48,560 bases of DNA from JAJDFU01 sp964595955 (GTDB lineage Bacteria > Bacteroidota > Bacteroidia > Chitinophagales > Saprospiraceae). The position numbers and the translations under genes are program-made. The notes beneath the pieces are model-generated. The model searched no databases. It had not been told where the DNA came from and saw nothing but the letters and a program-made list of their open reading frames with translations. This document shows, piece by piece, positions 38,255-47,246 of the stretch. Each line of letters begins with the position of its first letter. The stretch's first letter is position 1. The stretch is from contig CAZQSF010000021.1 of NCBI GenBank assembly GCA_964595955.1, positions 1 through 48,560 of the forward strand, read 5' to 3'.

Positions 38255-40165
38255 ATGCGTATTCGCGTACCAATCCTCCTGTTGCTCGGCTTGCTCGTAA
38301 GCAGTCTGGGATTTGCCCAGCGCACCTTCGAAAGCTTGCCCTACAGCCTTGAGCAAAAAGGCCAGATCTCCGACCTGCCCGCCCCCGTTCTGTTGTCGCC
38401 GCCGGATCTGACCCGCCTCCAAAAAGAAGATGCCCAATCGCCCGGCCTGCCCCGTTTTGCCGCTCCTGTGGCCGCGGATATGGGCCTCGCCAATGCCGGC
38501 CGGTGGACCACCCTGGCCAACGGCGACCGCATCTGGCAGTTGCGCCTGCGGGGCGAGCAGGCGCTGGGCCTGGCCTTTTTCTACGATACCCTTCAGTTGC
38601 CGGAGGGCAGCATGCTGCACATGTACCGGCCGGATGGCCGCCAGGTTTTGGGCGCCTACCGGCACAACAGTTTCCCGGCAAACCGACGGCAGTTCACCGG
38701 ATTTATCGTTGGCAAGGAGGCTGTGCTGGAGTATTACGAACCCGCTTCGGTTCGGGGCCAGGGTCGCATTCATCTCTTTCGGGTAGACCAGGCGTATGAC
38801 GAGTCTCTGTTTGGCCAGAGCCCGGATGCCCGGATGTTTGGTTTCGGGGCTTCCAGCGACTGCAATGTGAACGCAAATTGCCCGGAAGGCGATGGCCTGG
38901 CGGATGCCAAGGAGAGCATTTGCCGGATCATTGTCGTCGTGGAGGAAGGTACGGGCTACTGCTCCGGATCGCTTGTCAACAACACGGCCGAGGACGGCAA
39001 GCCCTACCTCCTGACCGCCTTCCACTGTATGGATGGATTCACCCCGCTTTGGGACCTCTGGCGGTTCGACTTCGGCTTTGAGGGCCCCGATTGCAGCAAT
39101 CCCGCCACCCAGCCCGATCCAATCAGCTTTACCGGTTGCATCCCCCGCTCCGGATGGCAGGCCAGCGATTTTCTGCTGCTGGAACTGGCTACGCCCATCA
39201 CCTCCGACTTCGACCTGCACTTCAACGGTTGGAACCGGGCAGATAGCGTTCCGGAGCACGTGCGAAGCCTTCACCACCCCCGCGGAGACATCAAAAAAGT
39301 TTCTCTCGACACCAATTCGGTGACCATCCACCCCGACGCCATCGACTGGAACAACGGAGTTATCACGCCTCCCGATCATCACTTTCGCACCGTCTACGAC
39401 GCCGGCTTCTTTGAGGTCGGATCTTCCGGTGGCCCTCTCCTGGATACGGCCGGCCTGATCGTCGGACAACTCAATGGGGGATTCCCGGCCTGTACGAGCA
39501 GTGTAGCCTATTTCGGAAGGCTGGCGATCAGTTGGGAAGGTGGAGGAACGGCAGACACCCGGCTTCGCGATTGGCTCGACCCCGAAAACACCGGTGCGGT
39601 CCAGCTGGACGGCACGGAGAACCCGATCAAAACCCAGGGTATTCTGGCCGGCACCGTCCGCACCCCTCAGGGCATGGGCATAGCCGGGGTAAGCATCCAA
39701 CTCGGCGGATTTGGCGATACCAGCCTGACCACCCTATCCGACGGCTATTTTGAATTCTCCGGACTCACCTTTGGGGAAACTTACACCCTCAGCTTCAGCA
39801 AAGACACGAACGATATCAATGGAGTATCCACCCTGGACATCATTCTGGCCCAGCGTCATCTCCTGGGACTCGAACCCCTGGACGGCCCCTACAAGCAACT
39901 CGCGGCCGATGTGAATGCCTCCGGAGCCATCACCGTGTCCGACTTCTTTCGCATGCGAAGGGTTATTCTGGGCATCGACCTGTCATTTCCGGATAAATCC
40001 TCCTGGGAGTTCATTCCGGCCGACTATTCCTTCAGCGATATGCCCCTGACCGATCCCTACCCCACATCCATCACCATCGCTCCGCTCAGCGACAACCTGT
40101 TCGACCTGGATGTTGTCGGGGTGAAAACAGGCGACCTCAACGATAGCGCCGATCCGGAAGAATGA
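38255..40165 (+). CDS. Secreted trypsin-like (lysyl-endopeptidase-type) serine protease with dockerin-like tail
   Basis: A 636-residue exported protease. The signal peptide is MRIRVPILLLLGLLVSSLGFAQ. After a propeptide-like region (about residues 23-210), the S1 domain shows Cys-rich NVNCPEGD, YLLTAFHCMDG (catalytic His), DFLLLELATPI (Asp) and VGSSGGPLLDTAGL (Ser), like Achromobacter lysyl endopeptidase. A carboxypeptidase-regulatory-like domain (GTVRTPQGMGIAGVSIQLGG) follows. The tail contains dockerin-like repeats (NGVSTLDIILAQRHLLG and ADVNASGAITVSDFFRMRRVILG). No T9SS sorting domain follows; the protein stops soon after VGVKTGDLNDSA, so it may be truncated or exported another way. Confidence 0.85.
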   Translation: MRIRVPILLLLGLLVSSLGFAQRTFESLPYSLEQKGQISDLPAPVLLSPPDLTRLQKEDAQSPGLPRFAAPVAADMGLANAGRWTTLANGDRIWQLRLRGEQALGLAFFYDTLQLPEGSMLHMYRPDGRQVLGAYRHNSFPANRRQFTGFIVGKEAVLEYYEPASVRGQGRIHLFRVDQAYDESLFGQSPDARMFGFGASSDCNVNANCPEGDGLADAKESICRIIVVVEEGTGYCSGSLVNNTAEDGKPYLLTAFHCMDGFTPLWDLWRFDFGFEGPDCSNPATQPDPISFTGCIPRSGWQASDFLLLELATPITSDFDLHFNGWNRADSVPEHVRSLHHPRGDIKKVSLDTNSVTIHPDAIDWNNGVITPPDHHFRTVYDAGFFEVGSSGGPLLDTAGLIVGQLNGGFPACTSSVAYFGRLAISWEGGGTADTRLRDWLDPENTGAVQLDGTENPIKTQGILAGTVRTPQGMGIAGVSIQLGGFGDTSLTTLSDGYFEFSGLTFGETYTLSFSKDTNDINGVSTLDIILAQRHLLGLEPLDGPYKQLAADVNASGAITVSDFFRMRRVILGIDLSFPDKSSWEFIPADYSFSDMPLTDPYPTSITIAPLSDNLFDLDVVGVKTGDLNDSADPEE

Positions 40166-40281
40166 TTCCGTTTTCGGCACAAGGCGGAGCCGGGGTGATT
40201 CAGCGCAGGTGCTCCAAGGACTGATCCGGACGGCGTTTCATCACGCTTTCCGGCGGGGCCACAGTTTTTTGGAGAGGAAGT

Positions 40282-42687
40282 CTATCGGCCCTTGATAATC
40301 TTCACCTGGCTGAGAGGCCGTTCCCGTTGATAGAGGCCGAGCACATACCAACCTGTTGGCAGCTCAGCCACAGCCAGGGGTACATTGCCCTGTACATCCT
40401 CCAGGGGCACGATTTTTACCACCTGCCCCAGGCTGCTGATCAGACGCAGGTGCAAGCCGTCTTCATTGAGGCTGGAGGCGTTGTAGCGCACCCAAAGTTG
40501 CTGGCGAAACGGATTGGGCGCGGCCTGAAACGTCAGCAATTCGGGCTCGCCGGGATTCGTCGAAGTGACTTCGACACCGTCGTTTACCCGAAAGACGTCC
40601 ACCCCGGCTTCCACGATATGGCCGGAGGTGGCCAGATCGGCGGTGCGGAACTGGATGCGCATCTCTTCGGTAAGGGGAAGGAAATCGGCCAGGTGGATAT
40701 CCTGGAACGACCGCCAATTCGATCCGGGCTCGGTTATCGTCAAGAGCAAAGCGGTTTGTTGGCCGTTCGTCGCTTCGACCCAAAGGGTATCGTCGGGGAT
40801 GCCCGATCCACCGGCATTGAAGAACCAGGCCTGAAACTCGAGAATGGGGTCTTCGTAGGTACTCAGGTCCATGGGCGGCGAACGGAGTTCAACCGTTCCG
40901 TTATCTACGTCGAACGCTCCGGCGCTGCCGGCTCCATTGCCGGTCAGGTAGCAAAATGAACCGATATCTCCCTCCGCATCGGTTCCCGGGTTGGAAAACC
41001 CGTTTTCGAACAGCGTACCGATGGGGATGGCTCGTTCCCAGGCTCCGGAGACGGCCTGGTTTTCGGTTTGCCAACCGAGATCGAGAATGAAGTCATCTTC
41101 ATAGCCGTCTTCCAGTTCCAGGTTTATGGGGGCACTGCCGCCGGATACGGATAAATTTTCGAAAAGAACCTGCGAATGGCCCCAGGCTCCGGCTACCAGG
41201 GAATAGGTGCCCACAAAAACATCGTCCAATTGGAAGGAGCCGTTCGGTCCGGCCGTGGTGACAAATTCATAACCGAGCTCCTCGTCGAAAAGCAACACCT
41301 TGGCCCCGACGATGCCCGCTCCGTTTTCAGCGCGCACCACATTGCCCTGGACCGTTACGCGCTCCAAAGGCTGTAGGCTTACATCCAGCATTGTCACTTC
41401 CCCGCGTTCCAGCACCACTTCGGTGGAAAAAGGCTCGTAGCCCGGTGTGGAGAAGGTGACCGTGTAGGTGCCTGGGGCCTCAAGGCCGGTGCGGTACTGA
41501 CCGTTCAAGCCACTGATCGCTGCGTTCTCTTGAGTGGCTTCCAGCACCGCCTCAACGGCGTTCAACGGGGCGCCGGTCTCGGAATCGGTAACGCCCCCTT
41601 CCAGGTAGCAGCCCCGAACGTACTGCGGATCAAGCACAAAGAGACCGCTTTGGATATCCGATATCAGGACCAGTCCCGAGGGAAGAAACGGATAGGCACC
41701 CCAGGCTCCGTTGAAACCGCCGTCCGGGCCCGTCCAGGTGTCGAAAAGCCCCACTTCAATGAGGTTGTCCGGACGGGACGCATCGGCAATGACCAGGCCG
41801 TCGGTATAGTGCGAGATCACCAGGTAGTCATCGAGTACGTGTACGTTGTGTGGAATCACACCGGTGCCGACCGTGGCGGAGGGCCGAAACTGGTCCAGCT
41901 CCACGATATCGGTGGGGTCGCTTACATCGTAGGCACCTACAGGGGCATTGGCGCGTTCATCGGTGGTAAAGACCGTATTGCCGTCGTCGCTCAGCCAGGC
42001 GTTGTGGGTAAAGGTGAAATCCGTAGGCCGGTTGCCCAACAATTGCACGTCGGTGGGATCGCTTACGTCGTAGATGGAGATGTTTCCGTCGTAAATTTCA
42101 GAGGCGTACATGCGATTGTCGCGGGTGTATACATCGTGGGCGTAGATAGGCGCACCGGCACCCAGGTATATGGGGTTGCCCGGGTCAGTAGCCACATCGA
42201 AGAAGAGGACGCCTCCGTTGTTCTGCTCGCAGCCCGCTACATAGCAGATGCCGTTTTCATCGATGTACAGGTTGTGGCAGGTCAGCAGCGATCCCAGCCC
42301 GGGAAATTCGGTGATGTTCTCATAGGTCACGCTGTCGGGCAGGGTCGACAGGTCGATGACCAGCAGGCCGTCGCTGGTGCCGGGCTGATCGGTGGTGACA
42401 TAGGCAAAGTTGCCCCAGGTCTTCAGGTCGCGCCAGGTGGAAGGCTGACCGGGAATTTTGGATACTTCCTGCGGGTTGGCCGGGTCGGCCAGGCTGACGA
42501 TGGAAACGCCGTCGCGCAAACCGACCAGGGCGTATTCCGTACCGTCATCGGGATCTGCCCAGCCCCAGATGTCGTTGGCATCGACATCGTAGGACAACTG
42601 GGAAACAAAAGATACATTGAGCTGGGCAAAAGAAACGGATACGGTGAGGATGCTGAGCCCAAAGAGGCCGAGTAGTGCTTTGATCAT
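40282..42687 (-). CDS. Choice-of-anchor B family protein with T9SS sorting domain
   Basis: An 801-residue surface or secreted protein. Signal peptide MIKALLGLFGLSILTVSVSF. The first 400 residues hold repeated LVIVP-like blades (GLRDGVSIVSLADPANPQEV, IYDVSDPTDVQLLGN, AYDVSDPTDIVELDQ, LVIADASRPDNLIEVG), which mark the choice-of-anchor B group. Then come a carboxypeptidase-regulatory-like domain (about 410-500), a second one with a sandwich, and a C-terminal type A sorting domain (APNPFRQQLWVRY, ISSLGQVVKIV, LPTGWYVLGLYQ). It is probably a cell-surface or extracellular adhesion or binding protein; the substrate is unknown. Start at 42687 is set by the signal peptide. It is convergent with the serine-protease gene. 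Confidence 0.85.
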   Translation of the reverse strand: MIKALLGLFGLSILTVSVSFAQLNVSFVSQLSYDVDANDIWGWADPDDGTEYALVGLRDGVSIVSLADPANPQEVSKIPGQPSTWRDLKTWGNFAYVTTDQPGTSDGLLVIDLSTLPDSVTYENITEFPGLGSLLTCHNLYIDENGICYVAGCEQNNGGVLFFDVATDPGNPIYLGAGAPIYAHDVYTRDNRMYASEIYDGNISIYDVSDPTDVQLLGNRPTDFTFTHNAWLSDDGNTVFTTDERANAPVGAYDVSDPTDIVELDQFRPSATVGTGVIPHNVHVLDDYLVISHYTDGLVIADASRPDNLIEVGLFDTWTGPDGGFNGAWGAYPFLPSGLVLISDIQSGLFVLDPQYVRGCYLEGGVTDSETGAPLNAVEAVLEATQENAAISGLNGQYRTGLEAPGTYTVTFSTPGYEPFSTEVVLERGEVTMLDVSLQPLERVTVQGNVVRAENGAGIVGAKVLLFDEELGYEFVTTAGPNGSFQLDDVFVGTYSLVAGAWGHSQVLFENLSVSGGSAPINLELEDGYEDDFILDLGWQTENQAVSGAWERAIPIGTLFENGFSNPGTDAEGDIGSFCYLTGNGAGSAGAFDVDNGTVELRSPPMDLSTYEDPILEFQAWFFNAGGSGIPDDTLWVEATNGQQTALLLTITEPGSNWRSFQDIHLADFLPLTEEMRIQFRTADLATSGHIVEAGVDVFRVNDGVEVTSTNPGEPELLTFQAAPNPFRQQLWVRYNASSLNEDGLHLRLISSLGQVVKIVPLEDVQGNVPLAVAELPTGWYVLGLYQRERPLSQVKIIKGR

Positions 42688-42764
42688 ACGAAGTGTTCTG
42701 TTCGGGTAACGAATGAAGAAACGTGGTTTTTTAAGAAGGTCGAAAATACAGAATATCCGTGGGC

Positions 42765-43202
42765 TCAGGACCGCCGGGGCACGATGGCAATGGTTAGGCG
42801 GCTGACACAAACGGCTTTTTCTTCCGCATTGCGGATGTCGATCTGCCATACCTGAATGGTGCGGCCGACCCGGATCGGGCTCACCCGCCCGATAACCACC
42901 TGCCCGGCCGGTACGGAGCGCAGGTGGTTGGCGTTGATCTCCACGCCCACGGCCGTTTGTTTGCTGAGGTCCTCGATGCAGAGGGTGGAGGCCAGGCTGC
43001 CCAGCGTCTCGGCCAGCACCACCGAAGCCCCGCCGTGCAGGATGCCCATGGGCTGCACGGTGCGCTCATCCACCGGCATGCGAGCTTCCAGGTAGTCGTC
43101 GCCGGAATCGATGAGCTCGATGTCCAGATGCTCCATCAGGGTGTTTCGGCCCGAAGCGTTGAGGGCCTCCAGGGTAAAGTCGTGTTTCCAGATGCGTGCC
43201 AT
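42765..43202 (-). CDS. Hotdog-fold acyl-CoA thioesterase (PaaI/YdiI-like)
   Basis: A 145-residue hotdog thioesterase that hydrolyses acyl- or aroyl-CoA. The motif MGILHGGASVVLAETLGSLA is the YdiI/MenI-type active region, with the HGG turn and the acidic residue in the following helix. GVEINANHLRSVPAGQVVIG and VWQIDIRNAEEKAVCVSRLTIA complete the fold. Close relatives act in menaquinone synthesis (DHNA-CoA) or phenylacetate turnover; the sequence alone does not decide which. The ATG at 43202 fits the family length. It lies 46 bp downstream of the MFS gene in the same orientation. Confidence 0.88.
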   Translation of the reverse strand: MARIWKHDFTLEALNASGRNTLMEHLDIELIDSGDDYLEARMPVDERTVQPMGILHGGASVVLAETLGSLASTLCIEDLSKQTAVGVEINANHLRSVPAGQVVIGRVSPIRVGRTIQVWQIDIRNAEEKAVCVSRLTIAIVPRRS

Positions 43203-43248
43203 GCGATGCGATTTATCCTTTGCTAAAGCGCCGGGAAGCTGAAATGGT

Positions 43249-44535
43249 TCATGCCTCGGCATACGAAGGTTTCTTCACCGGCGCATGCCGGCGGTGGAGC
43301 TGCCGGTGGCGCCCTTCGAAGCGACGGATGAGCCAGGCATACCACAACACGCCCAGAGTATAGAAACCGACCGTGATGAGAAAGATGGAGCCGTAGCCCA
43401 TATCCAGGCTGCGAAACCAGCCGAACAGCCGCGTGGATACGAACCAGCTGCCCGACCAGACGGAAGCGCTGACTGCGCTGATGAGTTCCTGGTTTTTCGG
43501 GCCCACGTATTTGAGCATGAGCTCGCTCGTCATGGGCCGGGCAGAGGTCATCAAGGGCTGGCGAAGGACGTAGAAAAAGCCGGCCAGCCAAACCGCGCCG
43601 GCCCAGTGGCTGTACCAGGCCGTGGTGGCCAGCCCGAACAGGGCCAGGACCGAAAGCCCCTGAAACAGGGTAATGGCGATGCGGTAACCGAAGTTTCGCT
43701 TCAGATAGGGCATGAACAACATGACCCCCGCCACCAACAGGAAGGTGGCCGATCCCATCACGGAAAAGTGCCCGGAAGGCAGGCCGTGCACGTGCAGGAA
43801 AAAGAGGTTGATCACCGGAATCGTAAAGCCCGCCCCGATCGCGATGAGCAAGGTGGGGGTCAGAGCCTGGGCGACCAGCTTCCAGTCGTAGGCCTTACGG
43901 ATCCTGCGGAAAGGGATCACCTGCCCCCGCTTCTCCCGGATGCGGATGCGGCTCAGCAACACCAGGCTGAACAGCGAAAGCAGGGAAAAGGCGCGAAGCG
44001 TGGTCGCCTCATCAAACAGGTTCGGCAGCCATCCGCTGAGCGCAAAATGCAGGGCGCCGGCCAGGCAGATGGTCACGCTGAAGGAGAGGAACGACAGGCT
44101 GATGGCTTCAGACTGGGTGTCGGGCCGGGCATTGAGCACGATGAAGGGCAGCACGCTCACCTGCATGAAGGTGTAGCTCAGCCCCCAGCAGGCCGAGGCG
44201 ACGAACAACATCGCCGTCCATTCCCGCTCAATGGCCTCCAGGATGAGAAGGGAAAACAGGGGCAGGCTCAGGGCGGCCACCCACATGAACGGCAGCAAGC
44301 GCTTGCCCTTGATGAAGAGCCCCAGGGGAAAAGCCAGGCAAAAGACGGCCAGAAAGCGATACGACCACACTTCGGCTATGGCCGGATCGGAGAAGCCCTG
44401 CTGCTCCATCACGTAGTTGAGCAGCAGGAAAAAAGAGGTATTGATCGCCTGCAGGAAGAACTGGGCTCCGATGAGCAGCAAAATGAAGGATTCTACCTTG
44501 CGGTAGCGGAAGAAGACGTCGCGAAGTACCTGCAT
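43249..44535 (-). CDS. MFS-type transporter
   Basis: A 428-residue integral membrane protein with about twelve helices (for example SFILLLIGAQFFLQAINTSFFLLL, VFCLAFPLGLFIKG, LLIAIGAGFTIPVINLFFLHV). A charged central loop (RIRIREKRGQVIPFRRIRKAYD) separates the two halves. The substrate is unknown. The ATG at 44535 gives a normal N-terminus; the longer frame to 44640 overlaps miaA. It follows miaA by 5 bp on the same strand and the thioesterase follows it. Confidence 0.85.
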   Translation of the reverse strand: MQVLRDVFFRYRKVESFILLLIGAQFFLQAINTSFFLLLNYVMEQQGFSDPAIAEVWSYRFLAVFCLAFPLGLFIKGKRLLPFMWVAALSLPLFSLLILEAIEREWTAMLFVASACWGLSYTFMQVSVLPFIVLNARPDTQSEAISLSFLSFSVTICLAGALHFALSGWLPNLFDEATTLRAFSLLSLFSLVLLSRIRIREKRGQVIPFRRIRKAYDWKLVAQALTPTLLIAIGAGFTIPVINLFFLHVHGLPSGHFSVMGSATFLLVAGVMLFMPYLKRNFGYRIAITLFQGLSVLALFGLATTAWYSHWAGAVWLAGFFYVLRQPLMTSARPMTSELMLKYVGPKNQELISAVSASVWSGSWFVSTRLFGWFRSLDMGYGSIFLITVGFYTLGVLWYAWLIRRFEGRHRQLHRRHAPVKKPSYAEA

Positions 44536-44540
44536 GGATC

Positions 44541-45788
44541 TTATTTGGCCGTGGGCACCTGCCAGGAGGTATAGCCCTCGTCGTGCGGAAGCGGAGGGCA
44601 GGCCGTACAGCCGTTTGAAAGCCCTTCCCGAGGGATACAACCCATTTCGCGGGCCCGAAGTTTACCGGTTGCCGGCAGGCAGAGGCTGCCGCCCTGCTCT
44701 TCCAGGCGCAGGACGGTTTCGTGCAGGAGCATGTCTTCCAACGGAGATTCGGCGGGCTGCCCGGCCGGCCAACAGGCTGCCTTCTTCCGGCCGGTGCCGG
44801 CAAAGAAAACGCGGGCCGAAACACCGCCGATTTTTCGGGCCAGAAGTTGATTTTCTTCGGTGGTAGCCAGCTGCCAGCCCTCCTGCCGCACCCCTTCTAC
44901 CCAGCGGATCGCGCGCTCCGGTTCACCGGGCCGAATGTGCTTCCAGTAGCCGTCGCGGCGATGCCAGGTGAGCTGCCGCTTGGCGTAGCGGCGGGTGTTG
45001 CGCTTGATCTGGGCTACCGCCTCCGGCAGGCTGAGCTTGCCGTCCAGGTGGTCGAACAGCTCCTGATAGCCCACCGTCTGCAGGGCTGTATGCCGGCGGT
45101 AGGGCTGCAGGGCTTCGACCTCCTCCAACAGGCCGGCCGCCATCATGGCGTCCACCCGGGCATTAATGCGGGCGTACAGCTCGGCCCGGGGGCGGTGCAG
45201 CTGCAGGTAGATGGAGGTGAAGGGACGGGGGCGGGCCTCCCGCCGGCGATAGGAAGAGAACGGGCGCCCCGAATGGGAGATGACGGCCAAGGCCCGGATG
45301 AGGCGATGGGGGTTCTGAAGGTCCACCTCGCGGGCGTAGTCGGGATCGGCCCGGCGAAGGGCTTCCTGCAGGTGGGCCAGGCCGTGGCTCTCGTAGCGCT
45401 TTTCCCATTGCTGCCGGACGGCCGCCGGCACTTCGGGAAAGTCGTCCAGCCCTTGGGTGAGGGCCCGGATGTAAAGGCCCGAGCCGCCGGCCAGCACGAC
45501 CAGGTCGCGCTGTCGAAAGAGCTCTTCCAGCCGGGCCAGAGCCTCCCGCTCGTATTCACCCACACTGTAGGCCTGCGTCACCGACTGGCTGTCGATAAAG
45601 TGGTGAGGCACCTGGGCCAGCTCCCCGGGAGTGGGCTTGGCGGTGCCGATGCGGAGCTCCCGGAACAACTGCCGGCTGTCGGCCGAGAGGATCTCGGTGC
45701 CGTAGTGGCGGGCCAGCCGGATGGCCAGTTCCGTCTTGCCGCTGGCCGTGGGGCCGCCGATCACGAGCAAATATTTTCCGGATGCCAT
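44541..45788 (-). CDS. miaA: tRNA dimethylallyltransferase with C-terminal extension
   Basis: A 415-residue protein whose first 300 residues are a complete MiaA, which adds a dimethylallyl group to A37 of tRNAs reading UNN. Motifs: IGGPTASGKTELA (P-loop), SADSRQLFRELRIGTAKP, HHFIDSQ, VLAGGSGLYIRAL, QTVGYQELFDHL and KRNTRRYAKRQLTWHRR. The usual length is about 300-320. Here about 116 more residues follow, with five Cys (339, 370, 384, 394, 397), two of them in GCTACPP. I do not recognise this add-on. It is first in a leftward run with the MFS and thioesterase genes. A 170-bp copy of its 5' end lies at 48327-48496. Confidence 0.93.
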   Translation of the reverse strand: MASGKYLLVIGGPTASGKTELAIRLARHYGTEILSADSRQLFRELRIGTAKPTPGELAQVPHHFIDSQSVTQAYSVGEYEREALARLEELFRQRDLVVLAGGSGLYIRALTQGLDDFPEVPAAVRQQWEKRYESHGLAHLQEALRRADPDYAREVDLQNPHRLIRALAVISHSGRPFSSYRRREARPRPFTSIYLQLHRPRAELYARINARVDAMMAAGLLEEVEALQPYRRHTALQTVGYQELFDHLDGKLSLPEAVAQIKRNTRRYAKRQLTWHRRDGYWKHIRPGEPERAIRWVEGVRQEGWQLATTEENQLLARKIGGVSARVFFAGTGRKKAACWPAGQPAESPLEDMLLHETVLRLEEQGGSLCLPATGKLRAREMGCIPREGLSNGCTACPPLPHDEGYTSWQVPTAK

Positions 45789-45800
45789 AGGGGAAAATTA
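45631..45800. repeat. 170-bp direct repeat, copy 1 (start of miaA)
   Basis: Covers miaA codons 1-52 plus 12 bp upstream. Copy 2 at 48327-48496 has the same orientation and differs at one base by eye (45794 A, 48490 G). The two copies bracket about 2.5 kb of accessory DNA. Confidence 0.9.
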
Positions 45801-45949
45801 GGGCAATCCGCCGGCTTGGAGAAATGGACGGCAGGCCGGCATGCGCCGTCCCGATTGCCGGGCAGCGATCCCGGTATAGCGACCTTGCCTTGAGAATGCT
45901 CTCCGTCATCGTATCCGAACCGGCGAAGGCCGATAGCGGCAGAGAAGCG

Positions 45950-46393
45950 TCAATCGTCGATGATCCCCTCTTCCTGCAGGCGCTTCATGACCTTCTCCGC
46001 TATTTCCATGCCCCACAGTTGCCCGACCTGCATCGATTCCTTCGTGATCTGGGGAAGTACTGCCACGGTCTTCTTCCCGATGGGACTTTGGTAAAAAGCG
46101 ATCAATGCTTTAATGTCCGCATGTGTGTAGTACTTCTCGTAGATGGGCAGGAGCATCCCTATAAAATCATCGGTGTTTATTTCCTTCTTCATTTCTTGCC
46201 AGAAGACCTCCGGTATATCCGGAAACGATTGGTTGAAGGAAAGAACCATTTGATCAAAGACCTGGGCCGAGACTTGTTTTGAGCCGGATATTTCGATCAA
46301 ATGCAGGATGTCCTGATGGAATGCCGTATCCTGGGCCTTAATGCCCAGGCTGATTCCGAGGCTGAGGAGTGTGAGCAGAATGGTCTTTTTCAT
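45950..46393 (-). CDS. DUF2059 domain exported protein
   Basis: A 147-residue protein with a signal peptide (MKKTILLTLLSLGISLGIKAQ) and a helical DUF2059 domain: ILHLIEISGSKQVSAQVFDQM, FWQEMKKEINTDDFIGMLLPIYEKYYTHADIKALIAFYQSP-type order (read in pieces) and IGKKTVAVLPQITKES. It is a periplasmic protein of unknown function, common in Gram-negatives. The ATG at 46393 is set by the signal. It lies just inside the left edge of the region bracketed by the 170-bp repeats. Confidence 0.85.
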   Translation of the reverse strand: MKKTILLTLLSLGISLGIKAQDTAFHQDILHLIEISGSKQVSAQVFDQMVLSFNQSFPDIPEVFWQEMKKEINTDDFIGMLLPIYEKYYTHADIKALIAFYQSPIGKKTVAVLPQITKESMQVGQLWGMEIAEKVMKRLQEEGIIDD

Positions 46394-46553
46394 AGGAGGA
46401 ACGTTAGCATATAAAAAACCGGTCTTTTTTCCTTCAAACTTCGCGGTGAGCGCACTAGTTCCCAACTATCGGGGATATTCTGTTGTCTTTCTCGGCCACC
46501 ACCTCCTTGAGCTTCCGGGTCTCTTTCTCCAGAGTCTTTAGCCTGGATTATAC

Positions 46554-46685
46554 ATGAATTTACGCGGCTATACCGCTATCAGAAAGGTCTCGCACATTCA
46601 AAAACTGCCCGACGATAAAAGGCAGGTCGTCATGGCTTTGCTCGATGCTTTTTTGAAGCAGGCTAAGCTGCAGAGCATCATGTGA
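46554..46685 (+). pseudogene. XRE regulator fragment (C-terminal end)
   Basis: A 43-codon frame whose last 34 residues (RKVSHIQKLPDDKRQVVMAL, then LDAFLKQAKLQSIM) match the C-terminal dimer region of a common Bacteroidota XRE-type HTH regulator. The HTH itself is absent. The 76 bp at 46582-46657 are almost identical to 48170-48245. The fragment is probably non-functional. The rest of the 46394-46829 gap shows no other gene. Confidence 0.65.
46582..46657 (+). repeat. 76-bp direct repeat, copy 1 (XRE fragment)
   Basis: Matches 48170-48245 in the same orientation with one mismatch (GCT versus GCC). It lies within coding sequence for the regulator C-terminus; similarity fades just after. Confidence 0.8.
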
Positions 46686-46829
46686 AAAGCCCCACAGTGA
46701 TGCGAGGCTTTCTATTAAGGTAAAAATTCTTCCTTTGTGTCGATACTTTGCCTGTCGTACCATGAAAAAAATTCATCTCTCAGTCTTAAGGCATTCATGA
46801 GGTCTTCTTTCTTGATAGCGACAAAATGT

Positions 46830-47246
46830 TCAGCGATAAATCTTTGACTCTTGTCCTTTACTGATTCTCCACCTATTACCCTTCAAGGAATTGAAATTAC
46901 CGCTACTACTCTCCCTTGAGTTGATCAATCCTATATCAATATTTCCGTCTGCATCTAACTGTACAAACTTTGCATCTTCCGCAGTTAAAGTCTTCCTTAT
47001 CATCTGCAATGATGCCTGCCTTTGTTCCTCGGTTTCGCCAGTTGGTTTAACCGTTTCAGGTGCTCGTCCATCTGGGTCTATGAAGATTAAGGAATTGGTG
47101 AATACGTAAGAATACGGCGACCACGCTGTATAATCACTTGCCAACGGATCCACCCTTATAAACCGCCCCACCTCAACATCGAAGAAACGCGCCGCGGTAG
47201 TCGTAGCCGTTTCCTCGTCGCGCTCGAGGTAGTTGGTTAGTGAGGC
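46830..47246 (-). pseudogene. C-terminal remnant of an RHS-repeat protein
   Basis: Reading leftward from 47246, the frame gives NYLERDEET, an altered stretch, then RFFDVEVGRFIRVDPLASDY and WSPYSYVFTNSLIFIDPDG, the RHS-repeat core end, followed by about 75 variable residues to the stop at 46830. The expected ETGYDYRGARF is read as ETATTTAARF because of a local shift (1 nt and then 2 nt missing near 47188-47210). The frame opens directly after the stop codon of the HNH gene, with no start codon. So this is a broken 3' end of a large toxin-type gene. Confidence 0.75.

Noticed and set aside
46560..46763. 67-codon minus-strand frame over the regulator fragment
   Set aside because: It is antisense to the XRE fragment, whose protein match is clear.
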